Shown here piece by piece: positions 1 to 7,695 of a stretch of DNA of 15,122 nucleotides; the stretch's first letter is position 1; the number at the start of each line of letters is the position of its first letter. The DNA comes from Pseudomonadota bacterium (GTDB lineage Bacteria > Pseudomonadota > Gammaproteobacteria > Burkholderiales > Burkholderiaceae_C), in contig JAUPTP010000011.1 in NCBI GenBank assembly GCA_030918015.1, forward strand, positions 1 through 15,122, read 5' to 3'. The translations under genes and the position numbers were made by a program. The notes under the pieces are model-generated. The model searched no databases, was not told where the DNA came from, and saw only the letters and a program-made list of their open reading frames with translations.

Positions 1-379
1 AGCCGTGGATGTTCAGGCAGCCCAGGCGCGGCAGCGTCAGCACCCAGCGCGGCAGGATCAGGCCGTAGGCGGCGACCACCAGCACGTCCAGACGCGCCGC
101 CAGCAGCGCCTCGCGCGCGGCCGCGGCCTCGTCGGGGAAGCGGCCGTCGAGCTTCAGGCTGGTCGGCTGCGCCACCGCGATGCCGTGCTCCAGCGCGAGC
201 TGCTTGACCGGCGAGGGCTGCAGCTTCATGCCGCGCCCGGCCGGGCGGTCGGGCTGGGTCAGCACCAGCGGCACGTCCAGACCCGCGGCCAGCATCGCCG
301 CCAGCGCCTCGCGGGCGAACTCCGGCGTGCCGGCAAAGCCGACGCGCAGCGGTGCGACAGAGTCAGGCGTCGCGCTCAT
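1..379 (-). CDS. fmt: Methionyl-tRNA formyltransferase, N-terminal part (cut by window edge)
   Basis: Fmt transfers a formyl group from 10-formyl-tetrahydrofolate to Met-tRNA(fMet) in the cytoplasm, so that translation can start. The visible 126 residues open with the Rossmann-like formyltransferase fold: FAGTPEFA near residue 15, then the family block [18 protein letters not shown] near 42-59, AYGLILP near 103, and LGCLNIHG at the edge. The last is the start of the NIH-SLLPRWRGAAPI active-site block, whose remainder lies outside. The ATG at 379 overlaps the def stop by four bases (ATGA), so the two genes are translationally coupled in one minus-strand operon. The family is normally a little over 300 residues, so roughly 60% is missing here. 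Identity is very secure. Confidence 0.96.
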   Translation of the reverse strand, partial: MSATPDSVAPLRVGFAGTPEFAREALAAMLAAGLDVPLVLTQPDRPAGRGMKLQPSPVKQLALEHGIAVAQPTSLKLDGRFPDEAAAAREALLAARLDVLVVAAYGLILPRWVLTLPRLGCLNIHG

Positions 380-891
380 TCCGCCGCCTCGTCGTCGCGG
401 CCGCGCTTGAGCAGCTTGGTGCGGATGCGGTTGCGCTTGAGCGGCGAGAGGTACTCGACGAAGACGCGGCCCATCAGGTGGTCCATCTCGTGCTGGATGC
501 AGATCGCCAGCAGGCCGTCGGCCTCGAGGTCGAAGGAGCGGCCCTCGCGGTCGAGCGCGCGCACCGTCACGCGCTCATGGCGCTCGACCTTGTCGTAGAT
601 CGTCGGCACCGACAGGCAGCCCTCGTCGCCGACGACACGCTCCTCGCTGCGCGCGACCAGCTCCGGATTGATCAGCACCAGCTGCTCGGTGCGCTCCTCC
701 GACACGTCGATGACGATCAGCCGCTCGTGCACGTCGACCTGGGTCGCGGCCAGGCCGATGCCACGCGACTTGTACATCGTCTCGAACATGTCGTCGATCA
801 GCGTGCGGATGCGCTCGTCGACGGCCGCCACCGGCTTGGCAACCTTGTTCAGGCGGGGATCGGGATAGCGGAGGATGGTCAGCAGGCTCAT
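376..891 (-). CDS. def: Peptide deformylase
   Basis: Def is a cytoplasmic metalloenzyme that removes the formyl group from the N-terminal methionine of new proteins. The 171-residue product carries all three family motifs: GIGLAATQV at 44-52, EGCLS at 90-94 and HEMDH at 134-138. C92, H134 and H138 are the expected metal ligands and E135 the catalytic base. Length is normal for the bacterial type I enzyme. The N-terminus ([14 protein letters not shown]) matches the family, which supports the ATG at 891. It is the first gene of a def-fmt pair and its TGA overlaps the fmt start. The 161-base gap upstream is shared with the divergent LysM gene; I see no convincing sigma70 promoter facing def in it. 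Confidence 0.97.
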   Translation of the reverse strand: MSLLTILRYPDPRLNKVAKPVAAVDERIRTLIDDMFETMYKSRGIGLAATQVDVHERLIVIDVSEERTEQLVLINPELVARSEERVVGDEGCLSVPTIYDKVERHERVTVRALDREGRSFDLEADGLLAICIQHEMDHLMGRVFVEYLSPLKRNRIRTKLLKRGRDDEAAE

Positions 892-961
892 GGCAGATCG
901 GTCGCGACGCGACGGTGGAACAGGGCTCGGGGCCGCAAAAATGGCAAAACAGCCGATTCCA

Positions 962-990
962 TTGCAGCCTCAGGGCTTCAGGGGCAGAAT
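962..990 (+). promoter_or_regulatory. Candidate sigma70 promoter for the LysM-dprA genes
   Basis: TTGCAG at 962-967 and CAGAAT at 985-990 are separated by exactly 17 bases. They match the consensus -35 and -10 boxes at 3/6 and 4/6. A start near 997 would leave a leader of about 56 bases before the LysM ATG. The 6-bp arms CGATTC (954-959) and GAATCG (987-992) form an inverted repeat around this element. The match is moderate, so this is a plausible rather than a proven promoter. Confidence 0.35.
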
Positions 991-1052
991 CGACGAGTCT
1001 GAATGAAGTGTTTCGCGCGGACCTGCCGGGTCGGCGCACGGAGAAGAACTCC

Positions 1053-2231
1053 ATGATCCTGTGCCACGGCGAGCACGCTCTAACCCGGCGCGCAGTCGCC
1101 AGCCCCCTGAGGCTGCTGGCGGCGGTGACGCTGGGTCTGTCGCTCCAGGCGACTCACGCTGCCCCCGATTATCCGGTCACTGCCACCCAGCGTGGCACGG
1201 CCCGTCAGGTCGCCGAGACGGGCGTGCCCCTGTCCGAACTGGCGCCCGACGCGCCCGAGCGCTACACGGTGCGCCGGGGCGACACGCTGTGGGACATCGC
1301 CCGGGTGTTCCTGCGCACCCCGTGGCGCTGGCCCGAGCTGTGGGGCATGAACCTGGATCAGGTGCGCAACCCCCACCTGATCTATCCCGGCCAGGAGCTG
1401 GTGCTGGTCCGCGAAGGAGGCCGTGCGCGACTGCAGTTCGGCAGCGCCGGCGAAGGCACGGTCAAGCTCTCGCCGCGGGTGCGCGCCGGCAGCGTCGACA
1501 ACGGTCCGATCGCCTCGATCTCGCTGCACCTGATCGAGCCCTTCCTCAACGATGCGGTCGTGCTGGGCAGCAACGAGCTGGAGACCGCGCCGCGCATCAT
1601 CGCCGGCCGCGAGGGCCAGGTGCTGCTCGGCCGGGGCGACACCGCCTATGTGCGCGGCGACATCCCGCCGCTGCGCGACTGGCGGGTCTTCCGCAATCCG
1701 CGCCCGCTGCTCGATCCGGACACGAAGGAGCTGCTGGGCCACGAGGCGGCCTTCGTCGGCTCGGCCGAGTATGTCCGGCCCGGCAGCGTGACCGCCACAG
1801 CCGACGGCCAGGAAGAGATCGTACCCGGCACGGTCGTGCTCACCTCGCTGCGGCAGGAGGCCGGCCCGGGCGACCGCCTGGCGCAGGCACCGATGCGCGA
1901 CACGACCAACTTCGTGCCGCACGCGCCGGCCACGCCGATCGGCGGGCGGATCGTCTCGATCTACGGCGACGGGCTGTCGGCCGGCCAGAACCAGATCGTG
2001 GCGCTGAACCGCGGCCTGGCCGACGGCATGGAGCGCGGCCATGTGCTGGCCATCCAGCGCGCCGGCGAGCGCATCGTCGACCGGACCGACCCGCAGCGCC
2101 CCCGGGTCCAGCTGCCCGACGAGCCGCACGGCCACCTGCTCGTGTTCCGTGTCTTCGACCGGGTGTCCTACGCGCTGATCCTCGAGGCCCGGACTGCGGT
2201 GCGCCCCGGCGACCGCTTCACCCAGCCCTGA
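1053..2231 (+). CDS. Secreted LysM-domain protein
   Basis: This 392-residue protein probably acts in the periplasm by binding peptidoglycan. The N-terminus is a signal peptide: RR at 12-13, a hydrophobic core around 18-31, and a likely cleavage after ATHA at about residue 36. One LysM domain follows at about 70-118, with the typical YTVRRGDTLWDIA start and NPHLIYPGQELVL end. The remaining 270 residues have no domain I recognise and no catalytic motif. I chose the ATG at 1053 because GGAGA (1040-1044) lies 8 bases before it and a proper signal peptide starts there; an in-frame ATG at 915 would add 46 residues that hide the signal. The gene stops 19 bases before dprA, so the two are probably co-transcribed. 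A LysM protein upstream of dprA is a recurring betaproteobacterial arrangement, but its function is not established. Confidence 0.88.
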   Translation: MILCHGEHALTRRAVASPLRLLAAVTLGLSLQATHAAPDYPVTATQRGTARQVAETGVPLSELAPDAPERYTVRRGDTLWDIARVFLRTPWRWPELWGMNLDQVRNPHLIYPGQELVLVREGGRARLQFGSAGEGTVKLSPRVRAGSVDNGPIASISLHLIEPFLNDAVVLGSNELETAPRIIAGREGQVLLGRGDTAYVRGDIPPLRDWRVFRNPRPLLDPDTKELLGHEAAFVGSAEYVRPGSVTATADGQEEIVPGTVVLTSLRQEAGPGDRLAQAPMRDTTNFVPHAPATPIGGRIVSIYGDGLSAGQNQIVALNRGLADGMERGHVLAIQRAGERIVDRTDPQRPRVQLPDEPHGHLLVFRVFDRVSYALILEARTAVRPGDRFTQP

Positions 2232-2250
2232 AGTCCGCCGGGAGCGATCG

Positions 2251-3408
2251 ATGCCTCAGGCCGGACACGCTCCCGACGAGATCGCCGCCTGGCTGCGGCT
2301 GCTGCAGACCCCCGGCTGCGGCCGCCAGCGGGCCCGCCAGCTGCTGGCGGCCTTCGGCTCGCCACAGGGCGTGTTCGAGGCCTCGCCGGTCGCGCAGCGC
2401 CAGATCGTGGGCGACGCGCTGGTGCAGGCGCTGCGCACGCCCCCTGCCGACCTCGATCCGCTGGTGGAGGATACGCTGGCCTGGCTCGAGCATCCGGCCC
2501 ATCACCTGCTTTTCCTGGGCGACGCCAGCTATCCGGCCGGATGGCTGCACATGGCCGATCCCCCGCTGATGCTGCACCTGCACGGCGAGCCCGCCTGCCT
2601 GACCGGGCCGGACATGATCGCGATCGTGGGCAGCCGGCATCCGACGGCCAGCGGCACCGCCCTGGCCCGCGAATTCGCGGCCGACCTGGGTCGCGCCGGG
2701 CTGGCCATCGTGTCCGGCCTGGCCGCCGGCATCGATGCGGCCGCCCATCTGGGGGCGCTGGATGTGGCCGCCCCGACGCTGGCCCTGGTCGGCACCGGCC
2801 TCGACCGCTGCTACCCGCGCCAGCACGAGGCGCTGGCGGCGCGCATCGTCGCCGCCGGCGGCCTGCTTGTCAGCGAGCATGCGCTGGGCACGCCGCCGCT
2901 GGCACCGCACTTCCCGCAGCGCAACCGGCTGATCGCCGGGCTGGCGCTGGGCACGCTGGTCGTCGAGGCGGCGCTGCAGTCGGGCTCGCTGATCACGGCG
3001 CGGCTCGCGCTCGAGAGCAACCGCGAGGTCTTCGCGATTCCGGGCTCGATCCGCAGCCCCCAGTCCCGGGGATGCCATCGCCTGATCCGCGACGGCGCCC
3101 GGCTGGTGGAATCGGTCGACGACATCCTGGAGGATCTGCAGCCGCTGCGCCGGAGCGCGCCTGCCGCGCCGTGCGGCCCGCACGACGACGGCGACCGCCA
3201 CCCGTCCTCCCCGGCACCCGACCCGGACGACACCCCTGCCGACCCGATTCTCGCCGCCCTGGGCTGGAGCCCGGCCACCCTCGATGCCCTGCAGGCCCGC
3301 ACCGGCTGGGCCACCCCACTGCTGCAGGCCCGGCTGCTCGAGCTCGAACTGAGCGAGGACATCGTGCGGCTGCCCGGACAGATCTTCCAGCGCCAGAACC
3401 GCGCGTGA
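2251..3408 (+). CDS. dprA: DNA-processing protein DprA (Smf)
   Basis: DprA binds incoming single-stranded DNA during natural transformation and loads RecA onto it. The 385-residue protein shows the family layout: an N-terminal helical region with a helix-hairpin-helix look (12-40), a Rossmann-fold core from about 88 to 295, and a C-terminal winged-helix region (about 330-385). Core signatures are IVGSRHPTASG at 125-135, VSGLAAGIDAAAH at 154-166, FPQRNRLIAG at 221-230 and SGSLITA at 244-250. The linker between core and winged helix (about 300-330) is rich in P, D and H and looks disordered. GGAG at 2241-2244 lies 6 bases before the ATG and sets the start. The gene follows the LysM gene by 19 bases and precedes smg by 66. 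No other competence gene is in the window, so transformability cannot be judged from it. Confidence 0.96.
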   Translation: MPQAGHAPDEIAAWLRLLQTPGCGRQRARQLLAAFGSPQGVFEASPVAQRQIVGDALVQALRTPPADLDPLVEDTLAWLEHPAHHLLFLGDASYPAGWLHMADPPLMLHLHGEPACLTGPDMIAIVGSRHPTASGTALAREFAADLGRAGLAIVSGLAAGIDAAAHLGALDVAAPTLALVGTGLDRCYPRQHEALAARIVAAGGLLVSEHALGTPPLAPHFPQRNRLIAGLALGTLVVEAALQSGSLITARLALESNREVFAIPGSIRSPQSRGCHRLIRDGARLVESVDDILEDLQPLRRSAPAAPCGPHDDGDRHPSSPAPDPDDTPADPILAALGWSPATLDALQARTGWATPLLQARLLELELSEDIVRLPGQIFQRQNRA

Positions 3409-3415
3409 CCCCGCG

Positions 3416-3462
3416 CCCGAGGGCCACCTGTTGCGGGCTCTCCGCGTCACCATGCCCTCGGG
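3416..3462. repeat. 9-bp perfect inverted repeat between dprA and smg
   Basis: CCCGAGGGC (3416-3424) and GCCCTCGGG (3454-3462) are exact reverse complements separated by 29 bases. Each arm is also close to a palindrome itself (GCCC-GA-GGGC and GCCC-TC-GGGT). The right arm ends exactly where the TATAGT hexamer before smg begins. It could fold as a hairpin in dprA read-through RNA or act as a paired operator; there is no T-run, so it is not a classical terminator. Confidence 0.5.
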
Positions 3463-3468
3463 TATAGT
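3463..3468 (+). promoter_or_regulatory. -10-like hexamer directly upstream of smg
   Basis: TATAGT matches the sigma70 -10 consensus at 5/6. It ends 6 bases before the smg ATG, so a transcript starting 7 bases downstream would begin at the A of the ATG. No purine-rich ribosome binding site precedes the ATG, which fits a leaderless message. No good -35 box lies at 16-18 bases and there is no TG extension, so promoter strength is uncertain. Confidence 0.4.
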
Positions 3469-3474
3469 GAATCC

Positions 3475-3927
3475 ATGTTCGACGTGCTCGTCTACCTCTA
3501 CGAAAACTACTGGCGTCCGGATGCCTGCCCGGAGCACGACCAGCTGTCGCGCAAGCTGACGGCCGTCGGCTTCGAGAGTGACGAGATCGAAGATGCGCTG
3601 AGCTGGCTCGACGGCTTGGCCAGCATCTCCGAGATCCAGTCGCAGGCGCAGGGCGCGCTGTCGCTGCGCGTCTATACCCGGGCCGAACAGGAGCGGCTCG
3701 GCACCGAGTCGATCGCCTTCCTGAGCTTCCTCGAGTCGGCCGGCGTGCTGCCGGCCCCGATGCGCGAGATCGCCCTGGACCGCGCCATGGCTGCCCCTGG
3801 GGGCTCGCTGGCGCTCGAGGACCTGAAGATCATCGTGCTGATGGTGTTCTGGAGCGTGGGCGAGGAGCCCGACGCGCTGATCCTCGACGAGTTGCTCGTC
3901 GACGACGAGGACCGGCTCATCCACTGA
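3475..3927 (+). CDS. smg: Smg family protein (DUF494)
   Basis: The 150-residue product is a full-length Smg/DUF494 protein. The N-terminus MFDVLVYLYENYW is the family signature, followed by LSRKLTAVGFESDEIEDALSWLDGL around 25-50, and an acidic C-terminus ending near DELLVDDEDRLIH. Smg is a small soluble protein, mostly helical, whose molecular function is unknown; it is named for its position next to dprA (smf). In many beta- and gammaproteobacteria a topoisomerase gene follows; here the next gene is a convergent DUF1631 gene after only 22 bases. No Shine-Dalgarno sequence precedes the ATG, but TATAGT sits 6 bases upstream, so expression may be partly independent of dprA. The start is secure because of the conserved N-terminus. 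Confidence 0.93.
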   Translation: MFDVLVYLYENYWRPDACPEHDQLSRKLTAVGFESDEIEDALSWLDGLASISEIQSQAQGALSLRVYTRAEQERLGTESIAFLSFLESAGVLPAPMREIALDRAMAAPGGSLALEDLKIIVLMVFWSVGEEPDALILDELLVDDEDRLIH

Positions 3928-3949
3928 ACCGGGGCCCGCGCGGTGCGGC

Positions 3950-6565
3950 TCAGTGCAGCAGCCGCTCCGGGTCGGCGTCGAGCTTGGCCAGCGCGTTGCG
4001 CGTCGCGCGCACGGTGAGCGATTCCTCGTCGAACGGCACCAGCAGCCCGGCCTGCAGGAAAGAGGCCAGGCGGTGCTTCTGGAACATGATGCCGCGCCCC
4101 TGGGCCGACACGAACAGGCTGAACTGCTTGCGGCTGCCCTGCCAGGCCAGCTGCACCGGCTCGATGCGGCCTCGATAGTCGAGCCGGAACCAGTTGCCCA
4201 CCGTCAGATCGCCCGCCCAGGCCACCATCGCCGGCGTGGGCATCGACCCCCCTTCGGCCACCACCTCGAGGTCCTGGGTCTCATGCCCGGAGAGATCGCG
4301 GACCATCGACTCGTCGATCTCCACGTCACCCAGATCGGGCAGCATGTCCTCGAGCGCCTCGAGCTGCATCATCAGCTCGTCGAGCCGCTCGGTCGGGATG
4401 GTCGCGGTGCGGGCGGAGAACGCCGCCTGCAGCGCATTGTTCAGCGACTGCACATACTCGTCCTGACGCGGCATGGGCACGCCGGCCGAGCCCATGCCTT
4501 CGCGCAGGCGCTTGAGCAGCGGCGGCAGGCGACGGATCGCTTCGGCGCGCTCCTCGCGCGACACCTTGGCGCTGGCCAGCCAGATCAGGTCGGAGGCCAC
4601 CTTGGTCATCGCCTTGGTCTGCTCGCTGCTGGCGCTGGTCTTGACCGCGGTCGTGGCCAGCACGTCGGCCCAGACATGGAACAGGAAATGGCGCACGCTG
4701 TCATGGACTGGCACCTTGTCGAGCATCTTGCGCATCTCGATGGTGTACTGGATCGCCATCGTCTCGCGCTGCTCGATCTGCTGCGCCAGCGACACGCCCT
4801 TGCTGGCGGCGACATGCTCGGTCTTGAAGTATTCCTCGACGAAGCGCTCGAACTCGGTCAGCACGGTCTGGAAGACGCGCCGGCCGGTGTCCGGGTAGGC
4901 CTCGACGACCTGGACCACGCGCTTGATCTCGCGCTCCATCGGCTCGCTGATGCCGGCCGCACCGACCTCGAAGCCCATCACGCAGCCGCCCATGCGATCG
5001 ATCAGCTTGCGCGCCGGGTGATCGATGGTGGCGAAGAAGTCGGGCTCGGCGATGGCCACGCGCAGCACCGGCATCTGCAGCCGGGCGAACCACACCCGCA
5101 CCGCGGCCGGGATGCGCTCCTCGGTCAGCAGGCTCTGAAACATCAGCGCGACGATCTCGATCGTGGCGCGCTCCACCGGCGTGGTCGCCGCCTGCTTGAG
5201 CGCGATCTTGCGGGTCTGCAGCTCCTGCAGCAGGCCCGGCGTCGAGACGGCGGCGGACTGCGACAGCACCGGCACGCCCTGGACGGCCGCCCCCTCGGCC
5301 CCCTCGCCTGGCGAGCGCACGTCGAAGCGACGGCGCACGGCGGCCTCGGCATCGTCGATCGCCGCGCTCAGCCCCGGCGAGGCCGGCACATGCGGATGCG
5401 CGATGGTCGAGCTGTAGAAGTCCGGCACCTGACGCGCGACCAGCCGGTTGAGCCGCCCCAGCACCGCCTCGGCCTGCTCGATGCTGCGCAGCAGGCCCGG
5501 CGAGTGCGTCATCATGCGCGTTTCCTCGTGGACATCGCGCATCGGCACCGGCGTGGTGGGCGTGCCGGACGAAGAGGCCGCGGGCATCAGGTCGGCCAGC
5601 ACCGTGGGCGCATACGACTGGGCGTGACCGGGATCGGCCGACGCGCTGTCGGCGGTGCGATCACCCGGGGTCGGACGCCCGCGCGGCGGCACCTCCGGCG
5701 CACGGTCTGCCCCCCTGGCGGCCGCCCCTGCGCCCGCACCGTCCTGGGCCGCAGCCTGAGGCTGGGGCCGATTCAGCTGCGGCGTCGGGAAGCGCGAGGG
5801 GGGCGGAGCCACCCGGGCGACCGACCCGGCGGCGGCGGCGGTCTGGGCCGGGGCTGGCGGCGCGACCCGTGCCGAGGCGTCCGGCCGCGCCGACCGACCG
5901 TCATCACGGCTCTTGCGGATGAAGTTGCGCAGGTTCACCTCAGGGCAGACGCCCTTGCTGATCAGCCAGCGGTTGACCTCGTGATAGGCCTCGTGGATGA
6001 GCGCGGAGAATTCCTCGTGCAGCATCGGCTGCATCACCCGCCAGGCCTCGCCGCTGAGCCCGGCCTCGAACCAGCTCTCCGAGACCGCGCGCGCCAGGGC
6101 ATGCGGGCGCAGCACGTCCTGCGCATCGAGCTCGGCGCGCTGATCCAGCGTCACCATGCGGTAGCGCAGGTCGGAGAACTCCCAGTTCGCCTTGTCCAGC
6201 AGCGCCATCGCCATGTGCGAGACGACGATCTCCTGGTCGATCGAGGCGTCATCGACGATGGCCAGCTCGTCGGCGCGGGTGGCGTTGCGCGAGCCCGCCG
6301 CCGGCGCATGCGCGCGCCCCGCCAGCGCCAGCTTGATCTGCAGCACGAACGCGCGCTCCCAGCGCTCGGACTGCCTGGGCAGGTCCACCAGCAGGTCGCG
6401 ATAGACCAGATGATGCTCGGCGGGCCCCTTGGTCTGCTCGGCCACCCGGTCGCGGATGCGCTCGACCAGGGTCCGGGACACCCGAGGCATCATCCGGACC
6501 AGTTGCTCGCCATAGAGCTGCCGCGCCTGCACAGCCAGAAGCGAGGAAGGGGTTGCGGCAGTCAT
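3950..6565 (-). CDS. DUF1631 family protein
   Basis: This 871-residue soluble protein belongs to the DUF1631 family, seen in the block IVALMFQSLL...RLQMPVLRVAIAEPDFF...HPARKLIDRM at about 471-525. An N-terminal helical region (1-215) starts RQLYGEQLVRMMPRV. A long low-complexity linker rich in A, P, Q and G follows (about 222-350). Within 350-460 a short SPGL-type motif occurs three times (355-358, 396-399, 442-445), each followed by a helix-like segment. The main helical domain covers about 460-760, with an acidic patch at 729-757. The C-terminal 100 residues (GNWFRLDY near 790, VQLAWQGSRKQFSLFVSAQG at 804-823) resemble a small beta-barrel, possibly PilZ-like; that is inference. No transmembrane segment or signal peptide is visible. 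No Shine-Dalgarno sequence precedes the ATG at 6565, so the start is less certain, with MM at 25-26 as an alternative. The function is unknown. Confidence 0.85.
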   Translation of the reverse strand: MTAATPSSLLAVQARQLYGEQLVRMMPRVSRTLVERIRDRVAEQTKGPAEHHLVYRDLLVDLPRQSERWERAFVLQIKLALAGRAHAPAAGSRNATRADELAIVDDASIDQEIVVSHMAMALLDKANWEFSDLRYRMVTLDQRAELDAQDVLRPHALARAVSESWFEAGLSGEAWRVMQPMLHEEFSALIHEAYHEVNRWLISKGVCPEVNLRNFIRKSRDDGRSARPDASARVAPPAPAQTAAAAGSVARVAPPPSRFPTPQLNRPQPQAAAQDGAGAGAAARGADRAPEVPPRGRPTPGDRTADSASADPGHAQSYAPTVLADLMPAASSSGTPTTPVPMRDVHEETRMMTHSPGLLRSIEQAEAVLGRLNRLVARQVPDFYSSTIAHPHVPASPGLSAAIDDAEAAVRRRFDVRSPGEGAEGAAVQGVPVLSQSAAVSTPGLLQELQTRKIALKQAATTPVERATIEIVALMFQSLLTEERIPAAVRVWFARLQMPVLRVAIAEPDFFATIDHPARKLIDRMGGCVMGFEVGAAGISEPMEREIKRVVQVVEAYPDTGRRVFQTVLTEFERFVEEYFKTEHVAASKGVSLAQQIEQRETMAIQYTIEMRKMLDKVPVHDSVRHFLFHVWADVLATTAVKTSASSEQTKAMTKVASDLIWLASAKVSREERAEAIRRLPPLLKRLREGMGSAGVPMPRQDEYVQSLNNALQAAFSARTATIPTERLDELMMQLEALEDMLPDLGDVEIDESMVRDLSGHETQDLEVVAEGGSMPTPAMVAWAGDLTVGNWFRLDYRGRIEPVQLAWQGSRKQFSLFVSAQGRGIMFQKHRLASFLQAGLLVPFDEESLTVRATRNALAKLDADPERLLH

Positions 6566-6595
6566 GGAGGGAAGGTGGGCGAGCGGCAGAATCTG

Positions 6596-6652
6596 AAAAA
6601 AGGGCGCGGGCTACTTTACACCAGCGTTGCGCGGTCTCACACGACCGCGCCC
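6596..6652 (-). terminator. Probable terminator of yajC-secD-secF, with a competing hairpin
   Basis: Read on the minus strand, GGGCGCGG (6652-6645) can pair with CCGCGCCC (6609-6602), and six T residues (6601-6596) follow directly, as in an intrinsic terminator. The loop is long, 35 bases. A second perfect 8-bp hairpin, GCGCGGTC (6650-6643) with GACCGCGC (6636-6629) and a 6-base loop, uses the same left arm, so the two structures exclude each other. The left arm lies in the last secF codons and the secF stop (6639-6637) sits in the short loop. Ribosomes finishing secF would cover the shared arm. Confidence 0.55.
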
Positions 6653-7683
6653 GAGTTCGGATCGCTGGGATCATGGTCCTTTCGGGGGGTGGTGCCCACC
6701 AGATCTTCCCGCTTGACCCCCAGCCACATCGCGATGGCCGCCGCGACGAACACCGACGAGTAGATGCCGAACAGGATGCCGATCGTCAGCGCCACCGCGA
6801 AGTAGTGCAGCGTCGGGCCGCCGAACAGCAGCATCGACAGCACCATCATCTGCGTCGAGCCGTGCGTGATGACCGTGCGGCTCATCGTGCTGGTGATCGC
6901 GTGATCGATGACCTCGTGCGTGCTCATCTTGCGGTACTTGCGGAAGGCCTCGCGGATCCGGTCGAAGATGACCACCGACTCGTTGACCGAGTAGCCCAGC
7001 ACCGCCAGCACCGCCGCCAGCACCGCCAGCGAGAACTCCCACTGGAAGAAGGCGAAGAAGCCCAGGATGATGACCACGTCGTGCAGGTTGGCGATGATCG
7101 CGGCCACCGCGAACTTCCACTCGAAGCGCACCGCCAGATACAGCACGATGCCGGCCACGACGAAGGCCAGCGCCTTCAGGCCGTCCTCGGCCAGCTCCTT
7201 GCCGACCTGCGGCCCGACGAACTCGCTGCGCGAGAGCTTGAGCGGCTCGGTGGTGCTGCCGTTGCTGCCGGCCTCGCAGATCTGCCGGCTGACCGTCTCG
7301 CCCTTGTCGGTGGTGACCTGCACCGGCTTGACCAGGCCGTTCTCGGCCGAGCAGAGCTGGGCGAAGACCCGGCCGACGACCTCGTTCTGCTTGACGCCCT
7401 CGCGCAGCGGCAGGCGGATCAGCACGTCGTGCGAGGTGCCGAACTTCTGCACCTGGACCTCGCCGAAGTTCATGGCCTCGACGGTGGAGCGGACCCGGGC
7501 GATGTCGGCGCTCTGGGCGTACTCGGCCTCGATGACCGTGCCGCCGGTGAACTCGATCGACAGGTGCAGGCCGCGGGTGAACAGGAAGAACACCGCGGCG
7601 GCGAAGGTGACGAACGAGATGATGTTGAACACCAGCGCATGCCGCATGAACGGGATGTCGCGGCGGATGCGGAAGAATTCCAT
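6637..7683 (-). CDS. secF: Protein translocase subunit SecF
   Basis: SecF forms with SecD an inner-membrane complex that uses the proton motive force to help pull proteins through SecYEG. The 348 residues show the expected six-helix layout: TM1 at about 15-35, a large periplasmic domain, then five more helices from about 160 to 322. Family motifs are IEFTGGT at 43-49 and GYSVNESVVIFDRIRE at 210-225. TSMSRTVITHGST at 265-277 is also typical. It is about 25 residues longer than the E. coli protein, with extra length in the periplasmic loop around 105-135 that holds two cysteines, C111 and C126. GGGAG lies just before the ATG and partly overlaps the secD stop region; the gap to secD is 12 bases, so the genes are one operon. 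Identity is secure. Confidence 0.97.
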   Translation of the reverse strand: MEFFRIRRDIPFMRHALVFNIISFVTFAAAVFFLFTRGLHLSIEFTGGTVIEAEYAQSADIARVRSTVEAMNFGEVQVQKFGTSHDVLIRLPLREGVKQNEVVGRVFAQLCSAENGLVKPVQVTTDKGETVSRQICEAGSNGSTTEPLKLSRSEFVGPQVGKELAEDGLKALAFVVAGIVLYLAVRFEWKFAVAAIIANLHDVVIILGFFAFFQWEFSLAVLAAVLAVLGYSVNESVVIFDRIREAFRKYRKMSTHEVIDHAITSTMSRTVITHGSTQMMVLSMLLFGGPTLHYFAVALTIGILFGIYSSVFVAAAIAMWLGVKREDLVGTTPRKDHDPSDPNSGAVV

Positions 7684-7695
7684 GGCGGGGCTCCC

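Noticed and set aside
927..955. TTGCCA box facing def as a possible -35
   Set aside because: No -10-like hexamer lies 16-18 bases downstream on the minus strand.
915..1052. Upstream ATG that would lengthen the LysM protein by 46 residues
   Set aside because: It would bury the signal peptide and overlaps the candidate promoter. The ATG at 1053 has a good ribosome binding site.
3945..3965. GCGGCT/AGCCGC inverted repeat over the DUF1631 stop
   Set aside because: The stem has only 6 bp with a 9-base loop and no T-run, which is common by chance at this GC content.
6614..6619. TAAAGT on the minus strand as a -10 for the DUF1631 gene
   Set aside because: There is no -35 match at the right distance and it falls inside the loop of the terminator-like structure.
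3953..6763. Very long open frame on the strand opposite the DUF1631 gene
   Set aside because: It is rich in H, R, Q and G with no domain pattern, as expected for a frame opposite a GC-biased gene. The same holds for long open frames opposite secD-secF (6553-9603) and rep (11506-14814).
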